A DNA stretch of 64,000 nucleotides from Coenobita brevimanus (lineage: Eukaryota; Arthropoda; Malacostraca; Decapoda; Coenobitidae). The notes beneath the pieces were generated by a model. That model worked only from the letters and a program-made list of their open reading frames with translations, searched no databases and had not been told where the DNA came from. The stretch is taken from the NCBI GenBank assembly GCA_032717465.1, contig CM064653.1:36870103-36934102 (forward strand). Direction: 5' to 3'. Of this stretch, positions 10,849-22,255 are shown piece after piece. The number at the start of each line of letters is the position of its first letter. Within the stretch, counting starts at the first letter, position 1. A program made the position numbers and the translations under genes.

Positions 10849-11170
10849 CCCTGTTGTTGTTGTTGTTGTTTTTGTTTTCTTTGTTTTGATGACTGTTGTG
10901 GTGGTGGTGGTGATTGCTGTGCTTGTTATTGTTGTGTCTTAAGTTTGTTGTGGTAGTGGTGATTGCTGTTGTTGTTGTGGCGGCGGCGGCGGCGGCAGGG
11001 GTAGTGGTGGTGGTGGCAGTGGCGGTGGCGGTGGTGATGGTGGTGGTGGCGGCGTAGTCATGCGGAAGTTGTTGCTTTGGTCATGCCTCGTCGTTGTGGT
11101 TGTTGTTGGTGGTGGTGGTGGTGTTGTGGTGGTGGTGGTGGTGGTGGTGGTTGGTGGTGGTTAGGTTATT
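10849..11170. repeat. (GTT)n / (GGT)n / (GGC)n array
   Basis: Degenerate trinucleotide array: GTT units from about 10850, GGC units at about 10979-10996, then GGT units to 11165. G-rich on the + strand. Confidence 0.9.
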
Positions 11171-11429
11171 GTATTAATTGATGATGTTATTGCTGTTCAG
11201 GCTGTCATGCGGTAGGTGTTGCTTTGACCATTTTTCGTACTTTTGTTGTTCTTTTTGGTGTAGCAGCGTGAAGTAGTTGCCACTTTGATTATACGGAGCT
11301 TTTTTTTTTCGTCGTTTACGTAGCATTTTCATCACGATGAGTTTATTTTAGAGCAAATGAAATCATCAGGTCGTGTCAAGGAATGAAATGAAGATATGGA
11401 CGTTCAGCAGAGGTCGATTGAGATCGTTT
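11171..11429. other. Unassigned DNA
   Basis: No gene and no clear tandem repeat. T-run at about 11301-11310. Confidence 0.4.
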
Positions 11430-11540
11430 CTTAACACCCTTACTACAAACGCTCCCAGTCCCATATTAAAAAAAAAAAAAAAAGTGGTGGTAGCAAGATT
11501 TAAGCGGTATAGGCGTCTACGTACAGTCTTAAGTAACTTT
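11430..11540. mobile_element. M1 MITE fragment with internal A-run
   Basis: TTAACACCCTTACTAC, then an A-run at about 11468-11483, then GTGGTGGTAGCAAGATT and GGCGTCTACG. The A-run sits where intact copies have GAATAAAATCGTC, as also seen at 24680-24692. Confidence 0.5.
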
Positions 11541-11997
11541 ACTCTTTATTATGCAAAAAAAGGAGCCAGTTTACTTAACGTTACTGTACTTTACTTCACT
11601 TTTTTGCTTTTAATTTATTTGCTTTTGTTGTGCGAAAAAAAAAAGCAAGATAGTAACAGCCTCCAAAAGATGTCCTCGCCAAAGAAGGTCGCATGAGAGA
11701 GCCACGATAATTTAGGTTGTTACTTAACCCCGCGCATTCAGGCCTAGCACACCCGTCGACCACAGGTAGACAACTGCTCTTGTGGGGCCGTCCTACAGGT
11801 ACAGCACAGTACTTAAACTGTGTTGGGAACCGGCTCTCCCTTATGGTGGGCAGCGCCTCGCCAGCGTCCTTCCCACGACGAGGTACAGAGAAATAATAGG
11901 TCTGGCTCCAGGGTGGACACTGCAACTGCTCCACCCAGGTTGCACAGCGCTGCCCCGTTTAGGCTCCCCGTCAGTGCCTTAGAATTAGGGTAATTGC
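11541..11997. other. Unique GC-richer stretch, no gene called
   Basis: 11700-11985 is non-repetitive and GC-richer than its surroundings. Frames of 60-110 codons exist on both strands but overlap each other and show no domain. It may be part of an older retroelement; I cannot name it. Confidence 0.35.
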
Positions 11998-12195
11998 AAT
12001 ATACGCCCAGTGGTTGGGTATTTATTGCATCCCAATCTGAGTGACGGTCGGGGCTCGATCCCCATGAGGTGGCTGAAGATTTGTCAGTCATGTCATGCAG
12101 TCAAGGGCAGTAGACTGGTCATCTACCCTTAATTGTACTGGACTGCGATAGCCTAGCCTGAGGTCCCTGTGCCGAGAAGGGGATAATATAGGTTG
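11998..12195 (+). mobile_element. tRNA-derived SINE with tail T
   Basis: A-box-like GCCCAGTGGTTGGGTA (12005-12020) and B-box GGGCTCGATCCC (12050-12061) lie at Pol III spacing. About 130 bp of body follows. The 3' part, GCGATAGCCTAGCCTGAGG, is shared with 9186-9250 and 51590-51660. No poly(A) tail is visible. Confidence 0.65.
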
Positions 12196-12455
12196 ACAGT
12201 TACCGTTTACCGTTATCAGTAGGACCAATTACACTTGAAACACTGGAGGTCATAGGCAGAGGGAATAAAACAGACTAAAAGCTATTGCTCTGCCTGTGGT
12301 GTGTGTGAAGACATATAACGATGCACTTGATACCGATAATTAAAAATAGGTGAACAGTGACTTCTAGAACCAGCACTGCGATCAAAACATTATGTAAGAG
12401 TTTCATATTTGTTGAACTAAAGAGTATGATTAATATTTCTGCCCACAATAGTACG

Positions 12456-12616
12456 TTCACCCCTTCACTCCGATGACGTCTTTTTTTATCTTGCTATCTC
12501 CCGACAACTAAATTCTGCTGCATATCTACCTCGTGTTTGAAAATATTGCCCTGAACTTAATAAAATCGTCCGAGGCGGTAAAATTAAAGTACAAAAGACG
12601 TCCTTGTACTTAGTCA
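12456..12616. mobile_element. M1 foldback MITE, internally shortened
   Basis: Begins TTCACCCCTTCACTCCGATG and ends AAAGACGTCCTTGTACTTAG. Left core CCCGACAACTAAATTCTGC and right core AACTTAATAAAATCGTCCG are present, but the middle GAAGGGGTTAATGAAGG segment is missing. Length is about 160 bp versus about 205. Confidence 0.78.
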
Positions 12617-12743
12617 TAGATGTTACCGCTACACTGTGTCATTTAAGGTACACAGGTGGATAGAAGGGAACATTAGTATTAAAACAAATACTGTTGTGGA
12701 AAAGGTACTTCGATACGGTGACTTTTAAGATCACAGAAAAGAT

Positions 12744-12745
<2 letters not shown>

Positions 12746-12791
<46 letters not shown>
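12746..12791. repeat. (CT)n microsatellite
   Basis: About 23 uninterrupted CT units. Confidence 0.95.
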
Positions 12792-12794
<3 letters not shown>

Positions 12795-12825
12795 CTTGAA
12801 TTAAGAGAGTAAGAAATAATATTAA

Positions 12826-13045
12826 ACCCACGTATTCCCTGCAAGGTGTAAGGGGCGACTAACAAGGGAGGTCACCGGAAGACTTAAGCCCATTGCATCC
12901 AGCCAATACTTTTCCTACAAGTAGACTCATAGCTCGTACGGTGAAGCAAGGGAGAGACTGCACCTTGATATCTCCCTCTTCTTGGATTCACGTCCCGAAA
13001 AAGAGTGGAAAATAGGCGGACTCTAATTCTGCCTTGCTATGAAGA
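12826..13045. mobile_element. Possible retroposon-derived repeat
   Basis: Non-tandem stretch with ACGTATTCCCTGCAAGGTG and AAGGGGCGACTAACAAGGG, wording reminiscent of dispersed repeats in arthropods and molluscs. No second copy in the window and no coding capacity. Identification rests on impression only. Confidence 0.3.
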
Positions 13046-13275
13046 AATAGATGATGATGACAAAATATGATGATGGAAATAATTGATGATGATGATGATG
13101 GTGGTGGTGGTGATAGTTATGGCGTTATTGGTAATGACAAGAATATATTGGTATTGACTGATGATGATGATGATGATGACGATGATGATGATACCGGTGC
13201 TGATATTGATGACGACGACGGTGACGATAATAGTAGTGATTATTATTGATGTTGATGATGATGAGGAGGAGGATC
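13046..13275. repeat. (GAT)n array
   Basis: Degenerate GAT/GGT/GAC trinucleotides. The longest pure run is at about 13159-13192. Frames read poly-Asp or poly-His and are treated as artefacts. Confidence 0.9.
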
Positions 13276-13289
13276 GTGATATTGGTAAT

Positions 13290-14155
13290 GGTGATTATGG
13301 TTGAGTGTTTGTTGTAGCTGTACAAATTGTGGCAGTGTGGCAACCATTGTGGTAGTAAATTTGAGTGTGGTAGTAATTGTGGTAGTTGTGGTAGAAGTTG
13401 TTATGGTGTGGTTGTGTAGGCAAGTTGTGAAACTAGTTGTGCTAGTGTGTTAGCTGTGGTTGTATATGTGGTAATTGCGGTAATTGTGGTAGTATGGCAG
13501 TAATTGTGGTAGAGCTGTAGTAATTGTGGTAGTGTGGTAGTAACTGGTAGTATTATAATAAATGTGGTAGCGTGGTTAAGGCACTTGTTGTAGTGTAGTA
13601 CTTTTGGCAGTAGTTCTAAGAGCGTGGTACTGTACTTATAATAAATGGTTGTAATGGTTGGTTACGTGGTACTTTTCGTTGTTGTATTTGTGGTAGTGGT
13701 GTAGTAGTGTGGTATAATTGTGGTTTTGTGTGATAGTGGTGTGGTAGTGTGGTGTTAATTGTGGTAGTGGTGTGGTAGTATCTGTGGTAGCGGTGTGGTA
13801 GAGTGATAGTAATTTTGGTAGCTGTTATGGTAATTATGGCAGTGTATAAATGCGATAGAGTTGTTGTGTTGGTGGTCGTTGTAGTAATTGTGGTAGTGGT
13901 GTGGTGGAATGGAAGTAATTGTGGTAGTATGGTAGTAATTGTGGTAGTGTTGTGGTACTAATTTTGGTAGTAGTATAGTAGTGCGGTAGTAATTGTGGTA
14001 GTGTAGTAGTAACAGTGATGCTGTGGCTTCAGTTTGGCGGTGTGGTAATGTGGCTGTGATAATTGTGCTAGTGTGGTAGTAATGGTGGTAGCGGGCTAAC
14101 TTGAACTGTGGTAGTGTGGTACTTGTATGATAGTTGTTGTAGTTGTCATTGTTTA
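13290..14155. repeat. GTGGTAGTAATT-type degenerate minisatellite
   Basis: The words TTGTGGTAGT and GTGGTAGTAATTGTG recur at irregular spacing over about 870 bp. The unit is poorly fixed, which makes it an ancestor-like flank of the regular array that follows. Confidence 0.85.
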
Positions 14156-14477
14156 ATGTTTGTAGTTGTAGTTATAACTGTGGTAGTTGTGTTAGTAACT
14201 GTGGTAATGTTTGTAGTTGTGGTAGTGGTTGTAGCTGTGTTAGTAACTGTGGTAAAGGTTGTATGTATAGCAGTAACAGTTGTAGTGGTTGTAGTTCTGG
14301 TAGTTACTGTGGTAGTGGTTGTAGTCGTGGTAGTAACTGTTGGAATGGTTGTAGTCGTGGTAATAACTGTGGTAGTGGATGTAATAATGGTAGTAACTAT
14401 TGTAGTGGTTGTAGTTGTGGTAGTAACTGTGGTAGTGGTTGTAGTTGTGGTAGTAGCTGCGGTAGTGGTGTGGTAGT
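14156..14477. repeat. 30-bp minisatellite
   Basis: Five consecutive units of exactly 30 bp at about 14318-14470, made of GGTTGTAGTYGTGGTAGTAA then CTGTGGTAGT. Less regular units lie upstream. One frame reads a Cys-rich decapeptide (Gly-Cys-Ser-x-Gly-Ser-Asn-Cys-Gly-Ser), but it begins without ATG and runs into the next pyrimidine tract. Confidence 0.85.
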
Positions 14478-14534
14478 GTGGTACCCAGGGCGTCCACCTC
14501 GAGGTACACCAAACGTCCTTGTTGGCTGGGTGCC

Positions 14535-16975
14535 ATGTTCACCTCTGCCCCCCTACCCCCCTCCCTTCACCCTCTTCCCGCTCCTTACTTCCTTTTATTC
14601 CTTTCCCCCCTCCTATCACTCCTATACCCCCTCCCTCTCTCCTTTCCCCCCTCCATTCTCTCCTCTCCCTTCTCCCATACCCTTCCACTCGTCCCCTTTC
14701 CCTCCTCGGCTCTTTTCACCCCTCCTCCCCATCCTCCACCCATCCTTACATCCCCTCTTTCTCTATGCCCCTTCTCCATTCCTTCCCTTCCCCCATCCCC
14801 TCTTTTGGTTATCCCTCATCCCCTCTTCCATTCCGCTTTCGTCTCCCTCTCTCCTCCTATCATTTTCCTCCTTTCTTTTACTCCCTCCCCCCCACTTCTT
14901 CAGCTCGCTCACTTCCTTATTCTTCCCTCACTCCCTCTTCCCAATCCCCCCCATGCTACCCCTCCTTCCTCTCTTCCCTCTTCCTCTTCTTCCCTTCCTA
15001 ATTTCACTCCCTCCTCACCCTTCTTTTCACCCCCATCTTCCTCCCTAGTTTTCTTTCCTCTCCTCTTCTCTCCTGTCCTTCTGCCACTCTTTCTCAGTCT
15101 TCCCTTCTCCTCCTCCTCTTCCTCCCCCCCCATCCACCCCTCGTTCTCCACTTCCTGCTTCCCGACACTCCCCTCTCCCTCCCCTTCCCTCTCCCTCCCC
15201 TTCCCTTCGTCCTTCTTTCTCCCTCCTCCTCCACCCCTCCTTTACCCCACTTCCTGTTTCCTCCCCACCCCTTCTCTCGCCCTATCCTTTCATCACCTCC
15301 TCCCCTCCCTTCCCCACCCATCCTCTCTTTGTCACCCCTCTATTCTTCCTTCTCCCCTTCATTCCCTCTTCCCTCTCCTTCCCTCCTCCCTTCTCCCTCC
15401 CTCCTCCCTCCCTCCTCCCTTCTCCCTCCCTGTCTTTCCATCTTTTGCTATACTTCCTGGTTTCCCTCTCCCCTCCCCCCTCCCCCTCCCTATACCCCCA
15501 CATCCCTACCCCCTTACCCCCGTCCACTCTTCCTTTACCTCACTTCCGCTTCCCCCCCTTTCTTCCCTCCTTTCCTCCACTCCTCCACCCCGTCTACCCC
15601 TGTCTCCCTCCACCCCCCCTTTGCCCTAATTCCTTCTTCACCCCCCTTCATTTGCCCCTTCCTCCTTCCCTCCCTCCTTCGTCCGTTCTTCTTTCCTCCT
15701 CCTCCGCTTTCTTTCCTCATTCCCTCTTCCTTCTTTCCTCCCTCCTTCTTCCTTCCTATTCCCTGTTTCCTCTCTCCTTCCTTGTCTTCCATTCTCCTTC
15801 CCTTTCTTTCCTTTGTCCTCTTCCATCTTTCCTCCTTCCTTGATTTTTATCCTTTATCTTCCATCTCTTCTCTCATTCCCTACCTTCTTTCCTCTACTCC
15901 TATGTCTCCTCCTCTCTCCTTCCTCTCCATTCCCCTCATTCCTCACCTCTTCCTTCCCTATTTTCTCCCCTCCTTTCCCTACATCTCTCCTCCCTTCCCT
16001 TCCTTCCTGTCCCCTCCATTCCCTCCATTCTTACCCTTCCCTTTCTTCTTCCCCATCTCTCTCTTTTTCCCCATCCCTCACTTTTTCCCCTTCCCTCTCT
16101 TTTTCCCCTTCCCTCTCTTCTTCCCCATCCCTCTCTTTCCCCTCGTTTCCCCTTCCCGCCTCTCTTCTCCATTCTTCCCGTCTTCTCTTCACCCGTCCTT
16201 TCTTGCCTCCTCCCCTCCCTTCTCCCCCTCCCCCCTCCTTCCCCCTCCCCCTCCTTCCCCCTCCCCCTCCTTCCCCCTCCCCCCTCCTTCCTCCTCCCCC
16301 TCCTTCCCCCTCCCCCCTCCTTTTTTCCCCCTCCCCCTCCTTTTTTCCCCCTCCCCTCATTTCTTCCCCCTCCCTTTCCATATTCCCCCTCTTCCCCTCC
16401 TCTTCCGTATCCCTTCCTTCCTTTTTTTCCCTTCTCTTCCCCTCCTCTTCTTCCATCGCTTTCTCCCCATCCCACACTTCCCTCCCTTTCTTCATTACTT
16501 TTCTCTCCCCCTCTCTTCCTTTTTCTCTTCCTCTCTCCCTTCCCTACCCTCCCTTCTTTCATTTGTCCCCCTCTTTCTCCTCCTTTCTTCGTGTCGTCCT
16601 TCCCTCCTCCACCCTCCATCTTCCTCTGTCTTCCCCTCTTCCTCTTCCTTCCCCTCCTCCTACTCTTGCCCTCCTTTATTTTCCCATAATCCCCTTCTTT
16701 TTTCTCCTCCTCATTCCCTCTTTCTTGCCTCTTCTCTCTGATTTCCTCTTCCTCCCTTCTCTTTCTTCCCTCCTCCCTCCTCTCTTTGTCCGCGTCCCCT
16801 CTTTTTCCTTCTTCCTCCTTCCTCCTCCCACTTCCTCCCCATGGTCTCCCTCCTCCTCCTCCTCTTATATTTTCCCTTTTAATCCTCCTCCTCCTCCTCC
16901 TCCTCCTCCAATCTTTTTTTTTTTTTTTTTTTTTTTTCCCCCTTCCTTCCCCTTCCCTATGTAATCCTCCTACAG
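14535..16975. repeat. C/T-rich tract
   Basis: About 2.4 kb of pyrimidines with degenerate CCTTCCCCCTCC, CTTTTTCCCCTTCCCTCT and CCTCCCTC units. (TCC)n lies at about 16880-16910 and a T-run at about 16914-16937. The opposite strand reads Gly/Arg/Glu/Lys low complexity. Confidence 0.92.
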
Positions 16976-17126
16976 TCTCTCTTCCCTTTTTTCCTCTCCC
17001 CTTCCGTTTGTTCCTTCTTTTCTCCTCCCGTTGTCTCATCTTCCCTCTTTATGCTGCTTCTTTCCCTCTTTCTCTTCCTCCTTCCACCCTCACCCTTCCC
17101 CTATCCCTCCTTCCCCTATCTCTGCT

Positions 17127-17174
<48 letters not shown>

Positions 17175-17405
17175 CCCAGCCCATACCTTGTCCTTCCACC
17201 ATCCTCACTTCATTCGCTCCCCTCCTTACCCCCTCCCCCCTTGCGACCCCTCTCTCTCTCTCTCTCTCCAATATCTCCCTTCCACATCTTCCTCTCCCCT
17301 CATTACCCCTCTTCTTTCTCTTCCCTCTCTTCCTTCCCCTATCCCTCCCCTGTCACCCTTTCCCCTCTCCTCCCCACCCTTCCTTCTCCCATTCCCTTCG
17401 CCCGT

Positions 17406-17410
<5 letters not shown>
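16976..17410. repeat. C/T-rich tract with (CT)n runs
   Basis: Continuation of the pyrimidine tract. Pure CT runs at about 17131-17171 and 17250-17269. Confidence 0.9.
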
Positions 17411-17463
<53 letters not shown>

Positions 17464-17513
17464 GTGTGTATGTGTCTGTACTTATATATGTGTCTGCGTT
17501 TGTGCGTATGTAT

Positions 17514-17550
<37 letters not shown>
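17411..17550. repeat. Inverted pair: (CT)n then (AG)n
   Basis: CT array at 17411-17459, a 58-nt GT/AT-rich spacer, then a complementary AG array at 17518-17550. On one strand the two can pair as a stem of more than 30 bp. Confidence 0.9.
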
Positions 17551-17553
<3 letters not shown>

Positions 17554-17618
17554 GTATGGGAGTTAGGAAGAGATTGCGGAAGCAGTTGACAGGCAGACAG
17601 ACAGACAGATGGGCGCGT

Positions 17619-17820
<202 letters not shown>

Positions 17821-17883
17821 AGTTTAGTAAGCTCAGCAAATGCAGTGACGCACCATTTCGCCAACCATGCAGCCTCACCACGT

Positions 17884-17949
17884 CGGCTGCGTTGGTAGGG
17901 TGACCATGTGACTGCCGTAGCCTGGGTTCGAGCCCTACCATGGTCACCG

Positions 17950-17950
<1 letters not shown>
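17884..17950 (+). mobile_element. tRNA-like SINE head fragment
   Basis: A-box-like GTTGGTAGGGTGACC (from 17891) and B-box GGGTTCGAGCCC (17924-17935), with short flanks. It ends at a TG microsatellite at 17953, so the body is missing or replaced. It lies in the loop between inverted AC and GT arrays. Confidence 0.5.

Positions 17951-17952
<2 letters not shown>

Positions 17953-18003
<51 letters not shown>
17953..18003. repeat. (GT)n microsatellite
   Basis: About 25 GT units, complementary to the AC array at 17621-17728. Confidence 0.95.
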
Positions 18004-18007
<4 letters not shown>

Positions 18008-18090
18008 GTTACGAGTCAGATTTTTTTCATTTAGGTCAACAAGAGGAGGTTACGAGCATTCAAGGGTTAGTCAATAGATTAGGTGATAGT

Positions 18091-18123
18091 GATGGTGGTT
18101 GTGGTGGTGGTGGTGGTGGTGGG
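18091..18123. repeat. (GGT)n microsatellite
   Basis: About 11 GGT units. Confidence 0.9.
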
Positions 18124-18179
18124 TGCATATAGGCCGTCACACAAGCACAGCCAAAAACATACATGCATCCTCAACCAGA

Positions 18180-18385
18180 TCAACCACCACTTCTGGACAC
18201 AGACGCAATCACGGCTACTACCACAATCATAACCACACACTCAAGACCACACAACCACAACTAAAGACACCACAGCCAGTTTCAACTACATATAACCACA
18301 ACCACAACCACACAACCACAGCCACGCACACAACCACAACCACACACAACCATAACCACAGGCAACCACAGACAGCCAGATCCAG
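18180..18385. repeat. CCACAA/CCACAC-type array
   Basis: The words ACCACAACCACA and CACAACCACA repeat irregularly. Complementary in part to the GGT array just upstream. Confidence 0.85.
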
Positions 18386-18439
18386 ACAGGGAGAGCGAGG
18401 GAGGAAGAGAGAGAGCGAGTGAGACACCTGGTGGTGGGC

Positions 18440-19480
18440 AGGACACTGGCTGCCCTGCCGCCCTCCCTGCCTGCCTCCCTGCCTGGCTCCCAACCTCTCT
18501 GTCTCCCTGCTTACCTGACTCCGTGCCTCCTTCCCTGTCTCTCTGCCTGCCTCCCTTCCTCTCTGCCTCCCTGCCTGTCTCCCTGCCTCTCTGCCTCCCT
18601 GCTCACTGCCTCCCGCCTGTCTCCCTGCATCCCTGCCTCTCTCCCTTTCTGCCGCCCTCCATTTCTGCCTCAGTACCTCTCTGCCTCCCTCCCTGTCAGC
18701 CTGGCTCCCTCCCACTCTGCCTCCCCCCCCTTCTCTGCCTCCTTCCCTACCTTCCTGCCTCCCTCCCTACCTTCCTGCCTCCCTGCCTTTCTGCCTCCTT
18801 CCCTACCTTCCTGCTTCCCTGCCTTTCTGCCTCCTCCCTACCTTCCTGCCTCCTTCCCTACCTTCCTGCCTCCCTCCCTACCTTCCTGCCTCCCTCCCTC
18901 CTGCCTCCCTCCCTACCTCCATGCCGCCCCCTCCCTACCTCCATGCTGTCCCCCCTTCCTACCTCCCTGCTTCCCCCCCCTCCAACCTCCAAGGCCTGCC
19001 TCCTACCCTTCCTCTCTCCCTCCCTCCCTGCCTCTCTCCCTCCCTGCCTCTCTCCCTCCCTCCCTCCCCGCCTTGGCCCGCTTCCCACTCTGCCTCACCC
19101 CTCGCCTCAACCTCCCTGCCTGCCTCCCCTCCTCCCTCTCTACTTTCCCTCCTCCCTCCCTTCCTCCCCTCCTCCCTTCTCTCTGCCTTTCTTCCCTCTG
19201 CCCCCCCCCCCAAGCATTGCCTTTTGCCCCCTGCCTGCCTCACTACCTGCCTTCTGCCTTACCCAAACCCACCTTCCCTCCCCCACCGTTCTCCTTTTCT
19301 CTCTCACTTCCTCCCTTCCTTCCCCCTCACTTCCTCCCTTCCGCCCCCCCTCACTTCCTCCCTTCCGCCCCCCCTCACTTCCTCCCTTCCGCCCCCCCTC
19401 ACTCTCCCTGTCTTACTCCTACCTTTTCGTACCTCACCCCTATCCTGCCGTTCCTAGCCCCTGTTTCTACCTTACTCATC
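18440..19480. repeat. CCTGCCTCC-type degenerate array
   Basis: Tetranucleotide-like CCTG/CCTC units with longer periods, for example CCCTACCTTCCTGCCTCC at 18740-18900, and a near-perfect triple of TCACTTCCTCCCTTCCGCCC at about 19329-19405. It has no stop codons on the + strand in several frames, giving spurious ORFs up to about 600 codons. Confidence 0.9.
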
Positions 19481-21890
19481 CATACCCATCCCTGCCTCAC
19501 ACCTCTCCTTTCCTCCGTGCCTCACCCTCTGTCACCCTGCTTCACTCTTATGCCTATTTACCTCACCCTACCCCTTCCTGCCTCACTTAGTCCTGCAAGC
19601 TCACCCCTCTCCCTCCCTCCCTACTCCTTCCCTCCCTGTTTCACCCCCTCCCAGACTCGCTCCTTTCCTCACTCTCCCACACCTCCCTGCCTCAACCCCT
19701 CCCTGCCTCACCCTCTCCCTGCCTCACCTCCCCTGTCTTACCTCCTCCCTGCCATCCCTCCTCCCAGTCTCACCCCCTCCCTGTCTCACCTCCTCCCTTC
19801 CTTACCCCCTCCCTTCCTTACCCCTTCCCTGCCTCATGCACTCCCTTCCTCCCTCCCTCCGTGCCTCCTTCCCTTCCTCCCTGCCTCACTCCCTCCCTCC
19901 CTGCCTCACTCCCTCCCTACCTCACCCCCTCCCTGCCTCACCCTCTCCCTGCCTTACCCTCTCCCTACCTCACCCTCTCCCTACCTCACCTCCTCCCTGT
20001 CATATCTACTCCCTGTCTCATCCCCTCCTTGTCTCACCTCCACCCTGCCTTACCCCCCTCCATGTCTTACCCCCCTCCATGCCTTACCCCTTCTCTTCCT
20101 CACCTCCTCCCTGCCTCACCTCCTCCCTGCCTCACCTCCTCCCTGCCTCACCTCCTCCCTGCCTCACCTCCTCCCTGCCTCACCTCCTCCCTGTCTCACC
20201 TCCTCCCTGTCTCACCCCCTCCCTGCCTGATCCTCTCCCTGTTTCACTCTCTTTGCATCATTCTCTGCCTCTCACCCCCTCCCATCCTCACCCCTTCCCT
20301 GCCTTGCCCTCTCGCTGCCTAACCCTCTCCCTGCCTAACCCTCTCCCTGCTTCACCCCTCCCTGTCTCACCCCTCCCTACCTCACCCCCTCCCTGCTTAC
20401 CCCCTCCCTGTCTAACCCTCTCCCTGTCTAACCCTCTCCCTGCCTTACCCTCTCCCTGCTCACCCCCTACATGTCTTACCCCCTCACTGCCTCACCCCCT
20501 CCCTTCCTTAATCCCTCCCTGTCTTACCCCCTGCCTTCCTCACTCTCCCTACCGTACAATCTCCCTGCCTTACAACCTCCCTGCCTCACCCCCTCCTTGC
20601 CTCATTCTCTCTCTGCCTCACCCTTTACTTGCCTCACCCCCTCTTTGCCACACCCCCTCCTTGCCTCACCCCCTCCTTGCCTCACCCCCTCCTTGCCTCA
20701 CCCCCTCCTTGCCTTACCCTTTCCTGCCTCACTATCCCTTCTTACCACTACTTTCTTACTCACACTCTTCATTAGCTCTCTAGCCCTATCTCATCCCTTC
20801 CCCTACTCCCCATCTCCCTGCCTCACCTCTTCATTGCCTCTCCTTTCCCTGCCTCCCCTCTCCATACCCTCCCCCTTCCCCGCCTCCCCCTTCCCCGCCT
20901 CCCCCTTTCCTGCCTCCCCCTTCGCTGTCTGTCCCTTTGCTGGCTGCCCCTTTCCTGCCTCCCCCTTGGCTGCCTCCCCCTTCCCTGCCTGCCCCTTTCC
21001 TGCCTCCCCCTTCGCTGCCTCTCCCCTCCATACCCTCTCCCTTCCCGCCTCCCCCTTCCCCGCCTGTCCCTTTCCTGCCTCCCCCTTCGCTGCCTTCCCC
21101 TTCGCTGCCGCTCCCTTCGCTGCCTTCCCCTTCGCTGCCTTCCCCTTCCCTGTCTTCCCCTTCCCTGCCTCCCCTTTCGCCGCCTCCCCCTTCCCGGCCT
21201 CCCCTTCCTTGCCTCCCCCTTCTTTACCTCCCCCTTCTTTACCTCCCCCTTCCCTACCTTACCTCCTCCCTGCCCCCCATCCTTGCCTTAAATTTTCCCT
21301 ATCTTAAGCCCTCCCTGCCATAAACCCTCTTTGCTTTGTCTTTCCCCTCCCTCCCTTAAACCCACCCTGCCTCTCCCCTCTCTGCCTTAACCCTCCCTGC
21401 CTGACCCCCTTCGTGCCCTACCCCCTCCCTGTCTTACCCTCTCCCTATCTTACTCTTTCCCTGCCGTACCCCCTCCGTGCCTTACCCCTCCCTGCCTCGC
21501 CTTCTCTCTACCTTCCCCCCTCCCTAGCTGACCTCCTCCCTGCCACACCTCTCTGCCTCGCCCCCTTCCTGCCTCACCCCCTCCCTGCCTCACCCCCTCC
21601 CTGCCTCACCCCCTCTCTGCCTCACCCCCTCCCTGCCTCACCTCCTCCCTGCCTCACCTCCTCCCTGCCTCACCCCCTCCCTGCCTCACCCCCTCCCTGC
21701 CTCACCTCCTCCCTGCCTCACCCCCTCCCTGCCTCAGTCCTCCCTGCCTCATCCCGATTCTTCCTCACCCCTCCCTGCCTCACCCTTCCCTGCCTCACCC
21801 TTCCCTGCCTCATCCCGTCCCTGCCTCAACCCCTTGCCTACCTCCCTCCATCTCTGCTTCACCTCACTGCATCCTTCCCGTCTTTCTCTC
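19481..21890. repeat. 16-bp minisatellite CACCTCCTCCCTGCCT
   Basis: The unit is exactly 16 bp in its purest part (20101-20215) and drifts elsewhere (CACCCCCTCCCTGCCT at 21560-21740, CCTCCCCCTTCGCTG at 20880-21230). Sixteen is not a multiple of three, so all three frames carry the same 16-residue period. This argues against coding. Confidence 0.92.
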
Positions 21891-22255
21891 TTCCTTCCTG
21901 CTTTCTTTTTTAGATCCCTCTCTCATTCCCCCCTCCCTTCCTTTTTCTCCCTCCCTCCCAACCATCTTAACTCTTCTTTCCTCGTTGTCTTCCCCTCCCC
22001 CTCCCTTCACTTTCCTCCCTCCCTCACTCCTTGCGTCCCTCTTTCACTCCATGCGTCCCTCCGTTCCTCCATCCCTCACTCCTTCTGTCCGTCCGTCCCT
22101 CCCTCCCTCACTCCTTGCGTCCCTCCGTTCCTCCCTCCCTCACTCCTTGCGTCCCTCCCTTCCTCTTTCCCTCACTCCTTGCGTCCCTCACTCACTCACT
22201 CTTTGCGTCTCTCCCTTCTTCCCTCCCTCACTCCTTGCGTCCTCCTTTCCTCCTT
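21891..22255. repeat. 32-bp minisatellite in C/T tract
   Basis: A unit of 32 bp, CTCCTTGCGTCCCTCC then GTTCCTCCCTCCCTCA, repeats about six times at 22019-22245 with length variants of 24 and 28 bp. Confidence 0.85.

Noticed and set aside
13067..13249. Acidic (poly-Asp) peptide
   Set aside because: Direct translation of a GAT microsatellite.
17884..17950. Candidate tRNA gene
   Set aside because: Good B-box but no cloverleaf by eye; truncated by a GT microsatellite.
18419..20230. Open frame of about 600 codons, Pro/Ser/Leu-rich
   Set aside because: Lies in the CCTGCCTCC and 16-bp arrays, and overlapping frames are equally open with the same residues.
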